From the NCBI RefSeq assembly GCF_000701905.1, contig NZ_JNKC01000001.1, forward strand, positions 806,001-870,000: DNA of 64,000 bases, written 5' to 3'. The notes under the pieces are model-generated. The model was given only the letters and a program-made list of their open reading frames with translations. It searched no databases and was not told the origin of the DNA. Origin of the DNA: Proteiniclasticum ruminis DSM 24773. GTDB lineage: Bacteria > Bacillota > Clostridia > Clostridiales > Clostridiaceae. Made by a program: the position numbers and the translations under genes. The stretch's first letter is position 1. The number at the start of each line of letters is the position of its first letter. Of the stretch, positions 52,402 through 61,069 are shown piece by piece.

Positions 52402-53670
52402 TTATCCGAATATAAACCAAGTCAGAATATATCCAGTGATCACAGCAATCAGTGTGAATGGGACACCAATGGACGTGAAGTCCTTAGTCTTTACCTCGTA
52501 GCCTTGCTTTGTAAGAATACCGATCCCTGCAATATTTGCAGATGCACCGATGGGGGTAAGGTTTCCACCTAAAGTAGCGCCGATGATGAGGCCAAAATAA
52601 AGGACTGTTGGGTCTCCCCCAATAAGAGCACCAATACCACCAATTACTGGCAGCATAGTCGCTGTGTAAATAATATTGTCTATAAATGCGGATACCAGCA
52701 CAGAGAACCACACAATCAGTGTATAGACCACAAATAAATTATCTCCAGCTATCTTTACAAATATCGCCGCAATGTCCTCGATAACCCCTACTTCAGTGAT
52801 TCCACCTACTACGATAAAAAGCCCTGAGAGCAGAAGCAGCGTAACATAGTCAATTTCTTTGATTGCATTGATGACAGTTTGATTGTCTCTCTTAACAAGA
52901 AGAGCTCTGACTATTCCAACAACAAATAAAATGACGCAGATGATTCCATTGATTGTCTTGGGTGTATTGGGAATGAAAGAGGCTGTAATGAGAAGGATGA
53001 TCATCAAAATCAGCAGTACTGTTGGGAAAAAATCTGTCACAACAGTTCTTTCTAGAGACGTTACTGGCTGTTTTTCTTTTCTGAACAGCCATAACAGCAT
53101 CACGGTTGATGCAATGGCTCCAATCTGCACAATAAAGAACAGACTGGGCTTCCCATTATAAACAAAGAAGTCAAAGAAGTTCATATCCAGATGTCCTCCA
53201 AGAAGGATGGAGGTTGTATCTCCAACAAGTGTTGCTGCGCCTTGCAGGTTTGATGCCACTGCAATGGAGATGATACTTGGCACCGGGGAAATTTTGAGCT
53301 TTTTACAGATGGTCAGTGCTACCGGAGCCACCATGAGCACGGTGGCCACATTGTCCACAAAAGCAGAAATAATTCCTGCAAATAGAGAAAGTGACACAAT
53401 GGCCCATTTCACATTCGGTGTCTTGGCAATGATGAAGTCCGCTAGAAGAGACGGCATCTTAGAGTCAATAAAAAGAGAAACCAGTCCCATGGTACCTGCG
53501 ATCATTAGAATCACATTCCAGTCCACCGTGGTGAACACTTTTGAGAATGGCAGGATACCCAAGGCAACAAAAATGGTGGCTGTAGCCATGGCAATCTTTG
53601 CTCTGTGCTTGGGCAAAGACAGAAGCAGCACATAGGTCAGAATAAAAAGAACAATAGCGGTAGTTTTCAT
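52402..53670 (-). CDS. ArsB/NhaD-family ion transporter, copy 2
   Basis: The start is ATG 53670 behind GAGGAGAG, giving 422 aa of the same length and layout as copy 1 (FIDNIIYTATMLPVIGGI, GATLGGNLTPIGASANIAG). The first 120 or so codons and the leader are almost identical in DNA to copy 1, whereas the rest differs at many synonymous and some coding positions (RALLVKRDNQTVINAIKEID here, RALVVKRDEKTVANAVREID there). It has its own riboswitch and terminator, so each copy is an independent switch-controlled unit. Confidence 0.88.
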   Translation of the reverse strand: MKTTAIVLFILTYVLLLSLPKHRAKIAMATATIFVALGILPFSKVFTTVDWNVILMIAGTMGLVSLFIDSKMPSLLADFIIAKTPNVKWAIVSLSLFAGIISAFVDNVATVLMVAPVALTICKKLKISPVPSIISIAVASNLQGAATLVGDTTSILLGGHLDMNFFDFFVYNGKPSLFFIVQIGAIASTVMLLWLFRKEKQPVTSLERTVVTDFFPTVLLILMIILLITASFIPNTPKTINGIICVILFVVGIVRALLVKRDNQTVINAIKEIDYVTLLLLSGLFIVVGGITEVGVIEDIAAIFVKIAGDNLFVVYTLIVWFSVLVSAFIDNIIYTATMLPVIGGIGALIGGDPTVLYFGLIIGATLGGNLTPIGASANIAGIGILTKQGYEVKTKDFTSIGVPFTLIAVITGYILTWFIFG

Positions 53671-53724
53671 TTTTTCTCTCCTCGATGTTTTTTTGGAATC
53701 TGCCTGAAAAGCGCAAAAGAAAAA

Positions 53725-53860
53725 GACTTTTCCAATGCTATCCACTGGTAAAAGTCTCGCTTTCATAAACCTGATTGGACAACCGGATTTTACTCGTCAT
53801 GACGACCGTCCACACTTTCAGTCTCATTTCAGACAGAAAGAAGCTACTCCCTAATACTCA
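53725..53860 (-). promoter_or_regulatory. yybP-ykoY-type manganese riboswitch, copy 2
   Basis: GGGAGTAGC (53851-53843), GTCGTCATGACG (53806-53795) and GCGAGACTTTTACC (53760-53747) repeat the pattern of copy 1, with the same overlapping terminator stem (53756-53725) followed by TTTTTCTTTTGC. Differences from copy 1 are few and fall mostly in loops and in the terminator loop, so the structure is kept. Confidence 0.85.
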
Positions 53861-54064
53861 TTCAGTCTACTGGAATTTCTTTCCTTTCACAAGAGACAAT
53901 TATTCTTAAATCGATCTCTTAACGTGGATTTAACTTTCAAGGATGGCATTGGGATAAACAACACCAGAATCCGCATAAAAAATTCCAAATTGCTGGGGAA
54001 AAGCATCCATTTATGATAAAATAAAAGAAAATTCTCACATTTCAGCAAAAGGCAGGTGCAATGA
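53861..54064. other. Divergent intergenic region
   Basis: About 200 bases between riboswitch copy 2 and the rightward phosphofructokinase gene. TTATGATAAAATAAA near 54012-54026 could hold a -10 for the latter. No other structure recognised. Confidence 0.4.
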
Positions 54065-55285
54065 ATGAAACTGGAAGGTAAAGTGGTAGTCGCTCAAGGA
54101 GGCGGACCTACCGCAGTCATCAATGAATCCCTCGTGGGAGTTGTTCTGGAATCCAGAAAATTTCCACAGATCACAAAAGTCTATGGTGCGATTAATGGTG
54201 TTCGGGGAATCATCAACGAGGATTTTCTTGATCTTACCCAGGAAACCACGAACAATCTGGAACGGGTGGCTGTGACTCCCTCCTCCGCCCTGTTCTCCAC
54301 AAGAGACAAACCGGACAAAGCTTACTGTCAGGAGATTTTCAAAGTATTCAAAGCCCATGATGTGCGGTATTTTTTCTACATTGGAGGCAATGACTCAGCA
54401 GATACCGTCCGAATAGTAAATGAAGAAGCAGAACGCTCCAATTATGAGTTCAGAGCCATCCATATCCCAAAAACCATCGACAACGATCTCATGGTCAACG
54501 ATCATACACCAGGCTATGGTTCTGCTGCAAAATTTGTGGCTCAGAGCTTCATTGGACTGAATCTCGACAACCGGGCCCTTCCCGGAGTTCACATCGGAGT
54601 GGTCATGGGCAGACACTCCGGGTTTCTCACGGCAGCTTCCTCCATCGCCCAAAAGTATCCGGACGATGGGCCACACCTCATCTATGTACCTGAAAAAGCG
54701 TTCAGAATGGATCATTTCCTCACAGATGTGAAAAAAATCTATGACAGATACGGCAGATGCATCGTCGCCGTTTCCGAAGGGGTTGCAGATGAAAACGGCG
54801 TCCCAGTTCTAGAAAAACTGGGACGCCGTGAAAAAGACTCCCATGGAAATGTTTCTCTCTCTGGTACCGGTGCTCTGGGCGATCTTCTTGTAAAAGAAGT
54901 GAAGGAGAAGCTCAGTATCGGAAGAGTCCGTTCCGATACTTTTGGTTATCTGCAGCGCTCCTTTATGGGTTGTGTATCGGATGTGGATCAGCGTGAGGCA
55001 AGAGAAGTAGGGGAAAAAGCCGCCCAGTTCGCCATCTGGCAGAACGTGGACGGATCCATCACCATCCATAGAACCGGATACTACTCCGTTGATTACAAGC
55101 TCAGCAGCCTGAAGGAAGTAGCCGCAAAAACAAAGCTGATGCCGGAAGAATTTTTAAATAAGGAAGGAAATAATGTCACCGATGCTTTCAAGTACTATCT
55201 GACGCCGCTTCTCGGCTCCAATATGCCTTCTGCCTCCATGCTTCGGGCACCTAGGGCCGACAAGATTCTGAGCTTGCGAAAATAA
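54065..55285 (+). CDS. PPi-dependent 6-phosphofructokinase
   Basis: The 406-aa protein has the PFK fold: AQGGGPTAVINESLVGVV at the start, FYIGGNDSADTV near residue 105 (Asn-Asp in place of the Gly-Asp of ATP enzymes, which favours pyrophosphate), HIPKTIDNDLMVNDHTPGYG with the catalytic Asp, VVMGRHSGFLTA and YLQRSFMGCVSDVDQREA. It would interconvert fructose 6-phosphate and fructose 1,6-bisphosphate using PPi, a reversible glycolytic step typical of anaerobes. AAGGCAGG lies upstream. Confidence 0.9.
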   Translation: MKLEGKVVVAQGGGPTAVINESLVGVVLESRKFPQITKVYGAINGVRGIINEDFLDLTQETTNNLERVAVTPSSALFSTRDKPDKAYCQEIFKVFKAHDVRYFFYIGGNDSADTVRIVNEEAERSNYEFRAIHIPKTIDNDLMVNDHTPGYGSAAKFVAQSFIGLNLDNRALPGVHIGVVMGRHSGFLTAASSIAQKYPDDGPHLIYVPEKAFRMDHFLTDVKKIYDRYGRCIVAVSEGVADENGVPVLEKLGRREKDSHGNVSLSGTGALGDLLVKEVKEKLSIGRVRSDTFGYLQRSFMGCVSDVDQREAREVGEKAAQFAIWQNVDGSITIHRTGYYSVDYKLSSLKEVAAKTKLMPEEFLNKEGNNVTDAFKYYLTPLLGSNMPSASMLRAPRADKILSLRK

Positions 55286-55289
55286 CAAG

Positions 55290-55339
55290 AAGAACTCCAC
55301 CATCTCCGCACTGTAGGGGCAGAAGATGGTGGAGTTCTT
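55290..55339. terminator. Terminator after phosphofructokinase
   Basis: AAGAACTCCACCATCT and AGATGGTGGAGTTCTT form a 16-bp perfect stem with an 18-base loop, then TTATC. It lies between convergent genes. Confidence 0.85.
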
Positions 55340-55352
55340 TATCTCGTTGGTT

Positions 55353-56393
55353 CTAAGAAAACCACTGGGATACTAAATAGAAAATCTGAGGAAAAATGGA
55401 GATGGCGCCAATGAGCCTTGCAATCTGGATCATGGCCACATCTGAACCTGAAACGCCAAGATCTGAGGCGATCAGCGCCATATCAGAAGCTCCTGCAGGT
55501 GAGGAGGACAAGATGGCCTGAGATAAAGGAATACCAAACTTCACCGAGATATAGTGCCCAAGTAGATAACAGGCAAGAAGATTCAATCCAACAAGAATCA
55601 GAGCAGGAATCAGAAGAAACTTCAGCTCTAAAAAATCCTGATAACCGAAATGACTGCCAATATAAGCCCCGGAAAAAAGCTGTGCCAGACGTTTAAACCA
55701 GATGGGAAATGTCACTTCAATATGGAGCATTTTTAAAAGCAGAATGGAGATCATAGCAAAAAGAAGCGTGCCTGCAGGAATGCCCAGCGTTTTTCCGAGC
55801 AGTCCGCCCAAGAAGGCTGCTGCCAAGGAAAGCCAAAGCTTTGACGTCCCAAAAGGCGATTCTTTCTTCACGATCAGATCTTGCTGTACCGGAGGATGAG
55901 AGATCCCTAGATTCTTTTCTCTTTTTACAAGGAGAGGAATCATACCGATGCCAGAAATCAGTCTCACAAACTGAAGCACTGTAACCTTAGTGGCATCAGC
56001 CCCCAGATCTGCAGCAATCAGTGGTGTATCACTGATTCCGCCAGGGATGCCACACAAAAAAGAAGTAAGAAGATCCAGAGGACTGACGAGATAAATTAGA
56101 ATCCCCACAAGCACATTGGTGACGAATAACCCACCAAGAAGCACCAAAATAGGCCGCACAAGATCCTTCAGTCTTCCGAAGTTCTCTCTTTTCACCGTCA
56201 TACCGATATATGCACCTGCAATGCACTGAGCAAGAAATCTGAACTCAGGCGGGATGTCCACCATGGATGTGTTGATATTAAGAAGTGCCACGGTCAGCAC
56301 ACTGCCCAGCATCATTCCTCCAGGAACTCTCAGCCTCTGTAGAAGAAATCCTCCTAAGAACGCTGCGGCAATGGTTATAAGCAAGTTTTCCAT
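55353..56393 (-). CDS. AbrB-family membrane protein (ammonia monooxygenase regulator-like)
   Basis: The 346-aa protein has about ten helices arranged as two repeats, each with a Pro/Ser-Gly-rich segment: FLCGIPGGISDTPLIAADLG and ILSSSPAGASDMALIASDLG, each followed by VQF/QIARLI. This duplicated pattern is that of the AbrB/PF05145 membrane family, thought to be transporters or regulators. It is monocistronic by spacing. Role unknown. Confidence 0.8.
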   Translation of the reverse strand: MENLLITIAAAFLGGFLLQRLRVPGGMMLGSVLTVALLNINTSMVDIPPEFRFLAQCIAGAYIGMTVKRENFGRLKDLVRPILVLLGGLFVTNVLVGILIYLVSPLDLLTSFLCGIPGGISDTPLIAADLGADATKVTVLQFVRLISGIGMIPLLVKREKNLGISHPPVQQDLIVKKESPFGTSKLWLSLAAAFLGGLLGKTLGIPAGTLLFAMISILLLKMLHIEVTFPIWFKRLAQLFSGAYIGSHFGYQDFLELKFLLIPALILVGLNLLACYLLGHYISVKFGIPLSQAILSSSPAGASDMALIASDLGVSGSDVAMIQIARLIGAISIFPQIFYLVSQWFS

Positions 56394-56492
56394 ACTATGA
56401 TCCTCATTTTTTGTACATATTTCTATCTTTATTATAGTACTTACCTTGGAGCATCGAAAACGCTATTCAAGAATATACAGTAAAAAAACACT

Positions 56493-56530
56493 AAACCAGC
56501 TTTCTGCTGGTTAGAACAGAAAGCTGGTTT
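56493..56530. terminator. Terminator of the P-type ATPase operon
   Basis: AAACCAGCTTTCTG and its complement form a 14-bp perfect stem with a ten-base loop, five bases past the ATPase stop; T-runs occur on both strands. Confidence 0.85.
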
Positions 56531-56534
56531 TTCC

Positions 56535-58883
56535 TTATAAATGTTCTGTTTTCATGACTCTCATGGCATTGAGAACCGCAATGACAGTTACTCCGACATC
56601 CGCAAACACCGCTTCCCACATGCTGGCAACACCAAAAGCGCCAAGAACAAGGAAGACGCCTTTCACGCCCAGAGCAAAGATGATATTCTGCCAAACAATG
56701 CTGCGGGTTCTTTGGGCAATCTTAAGTGCGGTCACAATCCTCATGGGCTCATCGGTCATAAGAACCACATCGGATGCCTCTATAGCCGCATCAGAACCAA
56801 GAGATCCCATGGAGATGCCAATATCTGCCTGAGCCAGGACCGGCGCATCATTGATGCCATCTCCCACAAACACTATTTTTCTTGCTGTATTTTCTTTCAG
56901 CCTTTCGAAGACTGATACTTTATCTTGTGGGAGAAGCTCTGTGTACACTTCATCAATTCTAAGAGCAGTTGCGATTTCCTCCCCCACCTGCTTCAGATCT
57001 CCAGTGAGCATGACAGTTTTCCTGACACCCATTTGTTTCAGCACTTTGATGGTTTCCTGAGCACCCTTTTTAATGGTATCAGAGATCAGCAGTGCTCCAA
57101 TGTACTGTCCACCTTGAGAGAGATACACTAGAGTTCCCCCAAAAGATAGTGGAGGCACGATGATTCCTTCTTTGTCCATAAGCCTTCTGTTGCCAGCAAA
57201 TACTGTTTTCCCATCAAGTACAGCCTTGATGCCATGGCCGGCTATTTCCTCATACGAGGAGATTCGTTCTCTTTCCAGTTCTTTACCGTAGGCGGTTACT
57301 ATAGAAAGAGAGATGGGATGACTGGAAAAGGACTCCACATGGGCCGCTGTTTCAAGAAGTGAAGCCTCAGAAAGATCTCCTTCAGGTAGAATCTTTGTTA
57401 CTGTGAACTTACCTTCTGTAAGGGTTCCAGTCTTGTCAAAGACCACGGTCTCCACATCATTCAGCGCTTCCAGATAGTTCCCGCCTTTTATCAGCACACC
57501 TCTTCGGGAAGCACCTCCGATACCGCCAAAGAATCCCAAAGGAATAGAAACAACCAGTGCACAAGGACAGCTGATCACCAGAAACACCAGAGCTCTATAA
57601 GCCCACATGGAAAAGGGGTCTCCTAGAACCAGCGGTGGAATCACCGCCAGCAGCAGTGCGGAAACCACTACAAAAGGTGTATAGTATCTGGCAAACTTTG
57701 AGATGAAACTTTCCGTCGGCGCTTTTTTCCCAGAAGCATTCTCCACAAGCTCCAATATTTTAGAGACAGCAGAGGCTCCAAATTCCTTTGTCACTTCCAC
57801 TTTTAGAAGACCATTCTGGTTGATGAACCCGCTGAGGATCTCGCTTCCTGACTCCACATCCCTTGGCATAGACTCACCAGTGAGTGCGGAGGTGTTCAGG
57901 GAAGAGGTTCCTTCTACCACCACGCCATCCAGAGGCACCTTCTCTCCAGGCTTCACCAGGATCACATCTCCAGGCTTCACCTCTTCCGGTGACACTTTCA
58001 CTGCAGCACCATCTACAATAAGATTGGCATATTCCGGGCGGATGTCCATAAGTTCTGCAATGGATCTTCTTGACCTTTCCACCGCCATGGACTGAAACAG
58101 TTCTCCCACCTGGTAAAAGAGCATCACTGCAACGCCTTCTGCATACTCTCCAATGATAAAAGCACCGATCGTGGCAATAGCCATGAGAAAATTCTCATCA
58201 AAAACCTGCCCTCTCACAAGGTTTCTGACTGCACGAAGCACAATCTCACCACCCACCAGTACATAGGACAAGAGAAAGAGAAGAACCTTCAGGGTATCAC
58301 TGACGGGCATCGCAACTGCAGCCAAAAGAAGAAATCCGCTGAGGACAATCATGGACAGGTCCTTCCCGTGAACACGGAGTATTTTCTGATACTCTCCTTC
58401 CACCTTTCTCTCTTCTTTTTCCGCCAAAATGAGCTTCGTATCTTTTTCAATGCTTTCTATGATTTCTGCCATCTTTTTTCTGTCCTCATGAGACAGCATC
58501 CCTTCTTTAGGCAGCACTCTCAGCTTTCTTGTGGCAAAATCAAGCGTAACAGACTGAACAGCTGGAAGCTTCGAAAGCTCCTGTTCCATTTTCATGGCAC
58601 AGTTTGCACATCCAAGACCCTCCAGGAGGTAAATCTCCTCTTCTGTTTTACTCTTCCTTTTTTCCTTCACAACCACATCAGGCTCATGACGATGCACAAT
58701 ATGCTCCGCTTTTTTCAATAGCTCCTCATCTTCATGCGCACCATAGATGAGGGTAAGGGTTTTCGTGGCAAAATTCACCTCTGCTTTGACGCCCTCCAGA
58801 GTATTCATCTCGTTCTCTATTTTCAAAGAACAGTTTGCACAGTCCAGACCTTCCAAAATCAGTTCTTTCTTTTTCAGTTCCAC
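56535..58883 (-). CDS. Heavy-metal P1B-type ATPase (Zn/Cd/Pb)
   Basis: I prefer GTG at 58883, seven bases after GGGGTG and just past the arsR stop; ATG at 58913 would overlap arsR. The 782-aa protein has two HMA domains (GLDCANCSLKIE near residue 14, GLGCANCAMKME near residue 92), the transmembrane metal motif ISCPCALVVS near residue 438, DKTGTLTEG near residue 480 and GDGINDAPVLAQADIG. The Cys-Pro-Cys plus two Cys-x2-Cys domains and the adjacent Cys-containing ArsR repressor indicate export of zinc, cadmium or lead. Confidence 0.92.
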   Translation of the reverse strand: MELKKKELILEGLDCANCSLKIENEMNTLEGVKAEVNFATKTLTLIYGAHEDEELLKKAEHIVHRHEPDVVVKEKRKSKTEEEIYLLEGLGCANCAMKMEQELSKLPAVQSVTLDFATRKLRVLPKEGMLSHEDRKKMAEIIESIEKDTKLILAEKEERKVEGEYQKILRVHGKDLSMIVLSGFLLLAAVAMPVSDTLKVLLFLLSYVLVGGEIVLRAVRNLVRGQVFDENFLMAIATIGAFIIGEYAEGVAVMLFYQVGELFQSMAVERSRRSIAELMDIRPEYANLIVDGAAVKVSPEEVKPGDVILVKPGEKVPLDGVVVEGTSSLNTSALTGESMPRDVESGSEILSGFINQNGLLKVEVTKEFGASAVSKILELVENASGKKAPTESFISKFARYYTPFVVVSALLLAVIPPLVLGDPFSMWAYRALVFLVISCPCALVVSIPLGFFGGIGGASRRGVLIKGGNYLEALNDVETVVFDKTGTLTEGKFTVTKILPEGDLSEASLLETAAHVESFSSHPISLSIVTAYGKELERERISSYEEIAGHGIKAVLDGKTVFAGNRRLMDKEGIIVPPLSFGGTLVYLSQGGQYIGALLISDTIKKGAQETIKVLKQMGVRKTVMLTGDLKQVGEEIATALRIDEVYTELLPQDKVSVFERLKENTARKIVFVGDGINDAPVLAQADIGISMGSLGSDAAIEASDVVLMTDEPMRIVTALKIAQRTRSIVWQNIIFALGVKGVFLVLGAFGVASMWEAVFADVGVTVIAVLNAMRVMKTEHL

Positions 58884-58887
58884 TTCA

Positions 58888-59250
58888 TTACACCCCACTT
58901 CCTTCTGATACATGTTCCATAGCCTGATCAAAAATGGTGCGTACATGATCGTCCGCCAGGCTGTAATAAACGATTTTTCCTTCTCTTCTGTTCTTCACAA
59001 GCTTTGCCTGTTTCAGCACACGAAGCTGATGGGAAATCGCAGATTGGGTCATATTCAAGGCATACGCCAGATCACAAGTGCACATTTCATGAGCATCCAG
59101 TGCCCATAGAATTCTCACCCTGGTAGAGTCCCCAAAAACCTTAAACAGTTCTGCAAGGTCATAAAGACCTTCCTCCGCCGGCATTTTATCGAGTACTATA
59201 TTTAAGACATCTTCATGGATTACATCACAATCACATTTCTCAGCTCTCAT
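58888..59250 (-). CDS. ArsR/SmtB-family metal-sensing repressor
   Basis: The 120-aa winged-helix protein has Cys-Asp-Cys-Asp at residues 6-9 and CTCDLAYALNMTQSAISHQL (Cys-Thr-Cys before the recognition helix), the metal-thiolate pattern of CadC-type sensors, and REGKIVYYSLADDHVRTIFD. Metal binding should release it from the palindrome at 59276-59307 and induce itself and the ATPase. The ATG is preceded by AAGGTG. Confidence 0.92.
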   Translation of the reverse strand: MRAEKCDCDVIHEDVLNIVLDKMPAEEGLYDLAELFKVFGDSTRVRILWALDAHEMCTCDLAYALNMTQSAISHQLRVLKQAKLVKNRREGKIVYYSLADDHVRTIFDQAMEHVSEGSGV

Positions 59251-59275
59251 GAAAGCACCTTCCCATTTCGTTTCA

Positions 59276-59307
59276 TTTAACGATTGAATGATTGTTCAAT
59301 CGTTAAA
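59276..59307. promoter_or_regulatory. ArsR/SmtB-type operator
   Basis: TTTAACGATTGAA and TTCAATCGTTAAA are exact 13-bp inverted arms separated by six bases. The TGAA-N6-TTCA core fits the SmtB/CadC operator form. It covers the predicted transcription start of the repressor-ATPase operon. Confidence 0.85.
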
Positions 59308-59310
59308 TTG

Positions 59311-59339
59311 AGTATACGCTTCAGAAGATGCTCTGTCAA
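59311..59339 (-). promoter_or_regulatory. Promoter of the repressor/P-type ATPase operon
   Basis: On the minus strand TTGACA (59339-59334), a 17-base spacer and TATACT (59316-59311) form a near-consensus housekeeping promoter. The expected start near 59304 lies within the operator, so bound repressor would block initiation. Confidence 0.85.
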
Positions 59340-59414
59340 TATCGAAGAGACTGTAGAAAGCTGGAAATCCTATGATATAATGACAGTAAGAATCAAAGCA
59401 ATGGAGTGATCACC

Positions 59415-60047
59415 TTGGAAAAAGAAGGACGAGTTAAGGTACCGAGATACAAGCAAATTGCACTAGATATCGCTTCCAGAATCGCAAACGGGGAATTTCC
59501 GGAAGGCTCCAAAATTTTTGGCCGTTCCTCCATGGCCGGTGAATACAATGTCTCCCCTGAGACCATCCGCCGGGCGATCATCCTTCTGGAGGATATGGAT
59601 GTGGTTCAAGCGACCTTAGGCAGCGGTGTTCAGATCCGTTCCAAAGAAAATGCCCACCGTTATATGGAGAGCAGTCAGAGCAAGGAAAGCATTTCTTCCT
59701 TAAGAGAAGAAGTCGTCTCCCTTCTGGAGCAGAAGAAAAATATTGAAAATGAGATCATGGAGATCATTGATAAAATCATTGATTATTCAGAGCGCTTGAA
59801 GAACACCAATCCTATGAATCCAGTGGAAATGGCACTTCAGGAAGATTCCCATCTCATTGGTAAAACCATCTCAGAAAGCAAATTCTTCCAGAAAACAGGA
59901 GCTACCATCATTGGTATACGACGGGACAAAGAGCTCATTCTCACACCAGGCCCTCAGCTGCAGTTCCATAAAAATGACAAGCTTCTTTTGGTCGGTTCTT
60001 CTGAAATCATTGAGATTGCTAAAAAATATCTGAAAAATGAAATATAG
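59415..60047 (+). CDS. BusR-like regulator: GntR HTH, coiled coil and RCK_C domain
   Basis: TTG at 59415, eight bases after GGAG, gives 210 aa. Residues 8-75 form a GntR-type winged helix (PRYKQIALDIASRIANGEFP; SMAGEYNVSPETIRRAIILL). Residues 90-130 form a coiled coil (VSLLEQKKNIENEIMEIIDK). The C-terminus is an RCK_C/TrkA_C domain (LIGKTISESKFFQKTGATII; LILTPGPQLQFHKNDKLLLV). The same three-part layout is found in BusR, the cyclic-di-AMP-responsive repressor of a glycine-betaine transporter, and an osmoprotectant operon lies next to it here. The ligand is inferred. Confidence 0.82.
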   Translation: MEKEGRVKVPRYKQIALDIASRIANGEFPEGSKIFGRSSMAGEYNVSPETIRRAIILLEDMDVVQATLGSGVQIRSKENAHRYMESSQSKESISSLREEVVSLLEQKKNIENEIMEIIDKIIDYSERLKNTNPMNPVEMALQEDSHLIGKTISESKFFQKTGATIIGIRRDKELILTPGPQLQFHKNDKLLLVGSSEIIEIAKKYLKNEI

Positions 60048-60053
60048 TCCATG

Positions 60054-60088
60054 AAAAATGCAGTTCAGAAAGCCTGAACTGCATTTTT
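60054..60088. terminator. Bidirectional terminator after the BusR-like gene
   Basis: AAAAATGCAGTTCAG and CTGAACTGCATTTTT pair over 15 bases with a five-base loop. It also ends the leftward osmoprotectant operon. Confidence 0.88.
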
Positions 60089-60093
60089 CATTC

Positions 60094-61062
60094 CTATTTG
60101 TCGCTGCATTGCTTTTGATAAAATGTAGCAGCATCCCTGATTGCTTTTTCGGAATCCTTCATCATCCTGCTGTAGTGCAAGAATCCATGGAGAACTCCGT
60201 CATACTCCACATTTTCTGCCTTTAGACCATGCTCTTTCAGTATTTCATATAAAAGAGAGGAATCATCCGCTAAAGGGTCCAATGTGCAGGAGAGGATGAA
60301 TGCAGGAGGGAGTCCATAGGTGAGATCACTCAAAAACAGGTTCCTTAATGGATGTTCCCGATCCTTCTCATCACAAAACAGTGTGCTGTAGGAATGAAGA
60401 GCGCTCAGTGTCAGTCCATCGTACTCATTTCCATAAAGCCTCATGGACCTGGAATCACTTAGTCCATAGCTGCCGTAAAAGAGAAGGAGTGACCGTATTG
60501 CATCGCTCTCCCCCCTGTCCCGAAGATAGACTGCCGTGGCTAGAGAAAGATATGCTCCTGCAGAGTCACCAGACAGTGATATATTCCCCGAATCTATTCC
60601 ATATTCGATACCGTGGTCCTTGAGATGCTGGAGCACTGCCGCACATTCATGAATCTGCACTGGAAATTTCACTTCAGGCGCTAAGGAATAATCCATGCTG
60701 AGAACCACTGCTTTTGTCAGATGTGCCAGTCTTCTCTGTATACCATCATGGGTCTTCGGACTGCCCACTACAAAACCACCGCCATGAATGAATAAAATAG
60801 CCTTGTTAAGAGGTCGATTCACGGGATCGTATAATGTGCAGGAAATGCGTCTCCCTTCATAGTCCACAAAAATCTCTTCCACCCTCTCCATGACAGGTCC
60901 CCCTTCATTGAAGAAGCTTCTTGAAGCCTCATAGGCTTCCCGGTCTGTGAGATTCTCCTCTCCAGAACGGATTCTGTCTTTTCTTTGTCTCTCCTCAAAG
61001 TCTATGACCTTCTTCATCTCAGGAGAAACCCTGCTGAGAATGTTTGCTTTGTTTTTCTCCAT
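60094..61062 (-). CDS. Alpha/beta hydrolase of the hormone-sensitive lipase type
   Basis: The 322-aa protein has the oxyanion motif HGGGFVVGSPKTHDG near residue 92, the nucleophile elbow SLSGDSAGAYLSLA near residue 165, the acid region LDPLADDSSLL and the His in VLHGFLHYSRM. It would hydrolyse a carboxyl ester. It is the last gene of the osmoprotectant operon, seven bases after the binding protein, so its substrate may be a choline or betaine ester; that is inference from position. Confidence 0.88.
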   Translation of the reverse strand: MEKNKANILSRVSPEMKKVIDFEERQRKDRIRSGEENLTDREAYEASRSFFNEGGPVMERVEEIFVDYEGRRISCTLYDPVNRPLNKAILFIHGGGFVVGSPKTHDGIQRRLAHLTKAVVLSMDYSLAPEVKFPVQIHECAAVLQHLKDHGIEYGIDSGNISLSGDSAGAYLSLATAVYLRDRGESDAIRSLLLFYGSYGLSDSRSMRLYGNEYDGLTLSALHSYSTLFCDEKDREHPLRNLFLSDLTYGLPPAFILSCTLDPLADDSSLLYEILKEHGLKAENVEYDGVLHGFLHYSRMMKDSEKAIRDAATFYQKQCSDK

Positions 61063-61069
61063 GATCGCC

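Noticed and set aside
50836-53860. Tandem transporter copies as an assembly artefact
   Set aside because: The copies diverge clearly over two thirds of their length, so they are real separate loci.
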